A DNA stretch of 11,160 nucleotides, taken from Euperipatoides rowelli (taxonomy: Eukaryota; Onychophora; Udeonychophora; Euonychophora; Peripatopsidae). The DNA is taken from the NCBI GenBank assembly GCA_003024985.2, contig PXIH01S0002600.1. One strand, written 5' to 3'. Of this stretch, positions 1 to 11,160 are shown piece after piece. The notes beneath the pieces were generated by a model. That model made no database searches, had not been told where the DNA came from, and saw only the letters and a program-made list of their open reading frames with translations. The translations under genes and the position numbers were made by a program. Every line of letters starts with the position of its first letter. The stretch's first letter is position 1.

Positions 1-8981
<8,981 letters not shown>

Positions 8982-9097
8982 CTGAGAATAAGGGTTAAAG
9001 AAAATCATTGCCAGCTTAATTTTTTTTACCAGATGCATGTCTAACAATAATATGAAGAAAGAAAAAAAAATACCACAGTTTACTTTTTTTTTTTGAC

Positions 9098-9215
9098 AAG
9101 GGGTCATCCATAAGCTATATTACGTGAGAAGGGGGGGGGGGAGAATAAATATGACAATGTGGCAATGAGGGAGGAGAGTTGGAGTTTGAAATGTGATGTC
9201 GCATAATTTTTTAAA
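9098..9215 (+). repeat. G-run interspersed repeat, copy 1
   Basis: Begins AAGGGGTCATCCATAAGC, continues with TTACGTGAG, a run of eleven G (9131-9141), then ATGACAATGTGGCAATGAGG, a second G-rich stretch, and AATGTGATGTCGCATAAT. This layout (GGGTCATCCATAA, ACGT, G-run, repeated TGTGACA-like words, G-run, TGTGATGTC) resembles a short repeat I recall from many invertebrate genomes; I cannot assign its class with certainty. Orientation is given as the strand on which this word order reads. Confidence 0.6.
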
Positions 9216-9480
9216 AAAATCAAATCTTCATACGTGTTTACAGTGATCAAATACAATGATATACTAAATATATCCTGCTTTACGAACCCTCGTGATAACG
9301 GACATATTTACAGTAGCACCATACCTATGTCACATACACATGCTCCACAAAAACGTACACTTCAAGTCATTATTCGAATTAAAAAATTCATTAAGAATAT
9401 TCATTTTACTTTATTTTAGAAAAATATATAGTAAAAACATTTAAAATTTATTTCAATTCATATACCGTAGAATGCTGAGC

Positions 9481-9498
9481 AAGAGCGCATGCGCTCTT
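9481..9498. repeat. Perfect 18-bp palindrome at the left edge of the array
   Basis: AAGAGCGCATGCGCTCTT reads the same on both strands. Its right half, GCGCTCTT, is the core of the repeat motif of the neighbouring array, so the palindrome is a head-to-head junction of two motif copies. It is strikingly GC-rich against its AT-rich flanks. Confidence 0.85.
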
Positions 9499-9527
9499 AT
9501 CATTCGTTTGGGGGGGAAATGGAGGGG

Positions 9528-10216
9528 GGCACTCTTGTTCGGCTTCATGCTAATGAACCTTAGATTTACCACAATGCATTGCAAAACTGACCAGGCGCTC
9601 TTCTTTGGCTAGAATCAGAATTTCTTAAAAAGATTGCTTTTCAAAATGGCGCCTTTACATGGACATGCTTCCCAAAACTTTAGGAAATTATCTTTAAAAT
9701 GCCATTATGGCTGGTACACACTAAAGCATGACATCACACATTAATAAAGGTTGGCTGGTATATGTGCCAAGTAAGAGCGCCGTCTAAGTTAAAACATTCA
9801 CTTTTTAATTTAGAGGCCTCTTTCGTTCTGTTTATGAGGATTAAACATTATTCACAGAAGCTACATATATGGAGGTTTTTTCTAAAGGGCACACTTGTAT
9901 GGCTATGTGTCTTGATATTTATCTAGATGATGTAAAACACATAAAATGTCACAGCATAATAATGTCAGATGGTGACATGAAATATTTTACATGGCACTCT
10001 TGTATGGATACACTTCCTGAACCTTAGATGAGGTAAAACGAAGCAAAATTCTAGGGGGGCGCTCTTGTATGGATACCCCTTGGATTTCTTTCAAATTGAT
10101 AAAAAAGTCAAAGTGCAGTGATGGCACTCTTCTTTGGCGATGGCGCTGGTTACCTATGTTTTACCAAGGAATAAGAGGGGGGAGGAGCCCTTGCTTGGTG
10201 GGGCGCTCTTGGTCGG
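9528..10216 (+). repeat. Degenerate tandem array, unit about 65 bp, head motif GGCRCTCTTGTATGGATA
   Basis: Motif heads start at about 9528, 9594, 9648, 9888, 9993, 10058, 10123 and 10202. Spacings of 66, 54, 105, 65, 65 and 79 suggest an original unit near 65 bp with later indels; the stretch 9700-9888 is too decayed to phase. Homology extends beyond the head: units at 9528, 9648 and 9993 also share a GAACCTTAGAT-like word about 27 bp in, and GATGAGGTAAAAC/GATGATGTAAAAC follows in two units. An inverted head, TAAGAGCGCC, is at 9772-9781. Coding use is unlikely: no frame stays open across units. Probably an old minisatellite or satellite remnant within the WDR13 intron. Confidence 0.7.
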
Positions 10217-10327
10217 CATTCTACGGTAATACTTGTGTAATATACAGTATCTTATAAACCTTTATTTTTTTAATGTATTAATAAATTGTCTAATCTATTA
10301 CAATAATTTATTTTGTTTTGTGGAAAG

Positions 10328-10420
10328 AAGGGAGGGGAGCAAGAAATATGTGATGTATTTCGTATAGGGGGGTAATAAATTTTGTGACACCTTGTGATGA
10401 AGTGGGGGGGGGGAAAGGTG
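10328..10420 (+). repeat. G-run interspersed repeat, copy 2 (partial)
   Basis: Shows GAAGGGAGGGGAGC, ATATGTGATGT, TTCGTATAGGGGGG, then TTTTGTGACACCTTGTGATG and a run of ten G (10404-10413). The paired TGTGACA/TGTGATG words between two G-runs match the core of copy 1 (9098-9215), but the GGGTCATCCATAA end is absent. The two copies bracket the degenerate array between them. Confidence 0.5.
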
Positions 10421-11160
10421 GTATAAAATAGGAAAAAAAATATGTGTAGTTTATGCATAATCCCTAAATTAAAAATTAAATTACCAATCTGCTATGTTTT
10501 TATGGCTCTAAATGCTTATGATAACATTAGTGTATAAACAGTTTCATTTTAAAAGTATTGGCTGTTGAGGCCAATCCTGGTATCTCTGCATGGGGTCGAG
10601 TGATACATTTTATTTAGATGAGTAAATATTAACATTCGGTAACTCAATGACACACTAAAGTTATATCATTTACAACTTCATTACTTATTGCCATGTACAA
10701 AATAATACATGCTATAAATATTGAGAAACAATATACAAAATAAACTTAGGATATGTCTAGCATTCTAAAATGTTACCAAGTCTAATTTACAGAAGATCTA
10801 GATATCTTTTAGATTAAGAATTATAATAAGGGTTTACAACTAAATAACTTGAAAATGGAGTTTAGAGCTTCACAAATAAGAGAGATGTACAGTAAATAAG
10901 TAATAAATTATGCTATTGCTTAATATAATAAGTATTGGTTTGCTTGTGTGAGGGTTAGCCCAGTTCTGTTCCTTTATCGTTTACTTGCTATTTTATGGCA
11001 AGTGATGTGTTCATAATCCGATCAATGAGATTATAAACAAAGCGGGAAACATTTGGTTCCTTTACATACAGTATGTATGGATCCCAGACGCCCCATATTA
11101 TACGGGATTGTACCGTATTTCAGAGATGTGTCCCCTTGTCCCGACAAGTGTTGTTGAAAT

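Larger units (their letters stand above)
8982..11160 (-). other. WDR13 intron, partial (at least 2179 nt), repeat-rich
   Basis: Intron upstream of exon a, running off the right edge. It contains two G-run repeats, the degenerate array at 9481-10216, and from about 10900 onward a less AT-rich tail with a small inverted repeat (ATACGG 11100-11105, CCGTAT 11113-11118). No exon for the preceding part of WDR13 was found; 10430-10900 shows nothing I recognise. Confidence 0.8.

Noticed and set aside
9234-9419. Plus-strand open frame of 61 codons
   Set aside because: No family resemblance and no splice or promoter context.
10069-10257. Plus-strand open frame of 62 codons, Trp/Arg/Gly-rich
   Set aside because: It is a by-product of the GC-richer degenerate repeat units (GGCGCTCTT and similar); the frame is not kept in the other units.
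10270-10458. Minus-strand open frame of 62 codons, Pro/Phe-rich
   Set aside because: It translates the complement of the G-run repeat and an AT-rich flank; no protein family is suggested.

Overview
This looks like nuclear DNA of an animal (metazoan). It is strongly AT-rich (about 70% or more by eye), with short protein-coding blocks separated by GT-AG introns of about 0.2 to 2.8 kb. There is no bacterial-style gene packing. The species cannot be fixed from the window. The encoded protein is clearly homologous to vertebrate WDR13 but well diverged, and the repeats are of types seen in invertebrates, so an invertebrate animal is the best guess.

The only gene I can support is a partial WDR13 orthologue (WD-repeat protein 13) on the minus strand. 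Six internal coding exons lie at 8922-8981, 6056-6139, 5798-5856, 3619-3738, 2488-2606 and 229-377, listed in transcription order. Every intron has GT/AG ends and the reading frame carries across every junction. Together they encode 197 residues of the C-terminal half of the beta-propeller. The 5' exons lie beyond the right edge. The last exon, expected to encode only a dozen or so residues, lies beyond the left edge. No promoter or gene end is therefore in view.

The rest is intronic. Intron 378-2487 holds a diverged tandem duplication of about 220-240 bp (1738-2211). Intron 3739-5797 holds interleaved inverted repeats (4266-4348), an unexplained minus-strand open frame that is long for such AT-rich DNA (4819-5172), and the 5'-truncated 3' end of a non-LTR retrotransposon (about 5215-5490), recognised from the C-terminus of its reverse-transcriptase ORF. 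Intron 6140-8921 holds several hairpin-forming inverted repeats and a perfect CRE octamer. The right-hand intron (8982-11160) is the most repeat-rich: two copies of a G-run repeat (about 9098-9215 and 10328-10420) bracket a degenerate array with a unit of about 65 bp built on the motif GGCRCTCTTGTATGGATA (9481-10216). The left end of that array is an 18-bp perfect palindrome made from the same motif.

The palindromic heptamer TACNGTA also occurs about 22 times across the window, several times more than base composition predicts. I see no clear new biological system. The degenerate array with its palindromic edge, the TACNGTA excess and the 117-codon open frame are the items most worth checking.
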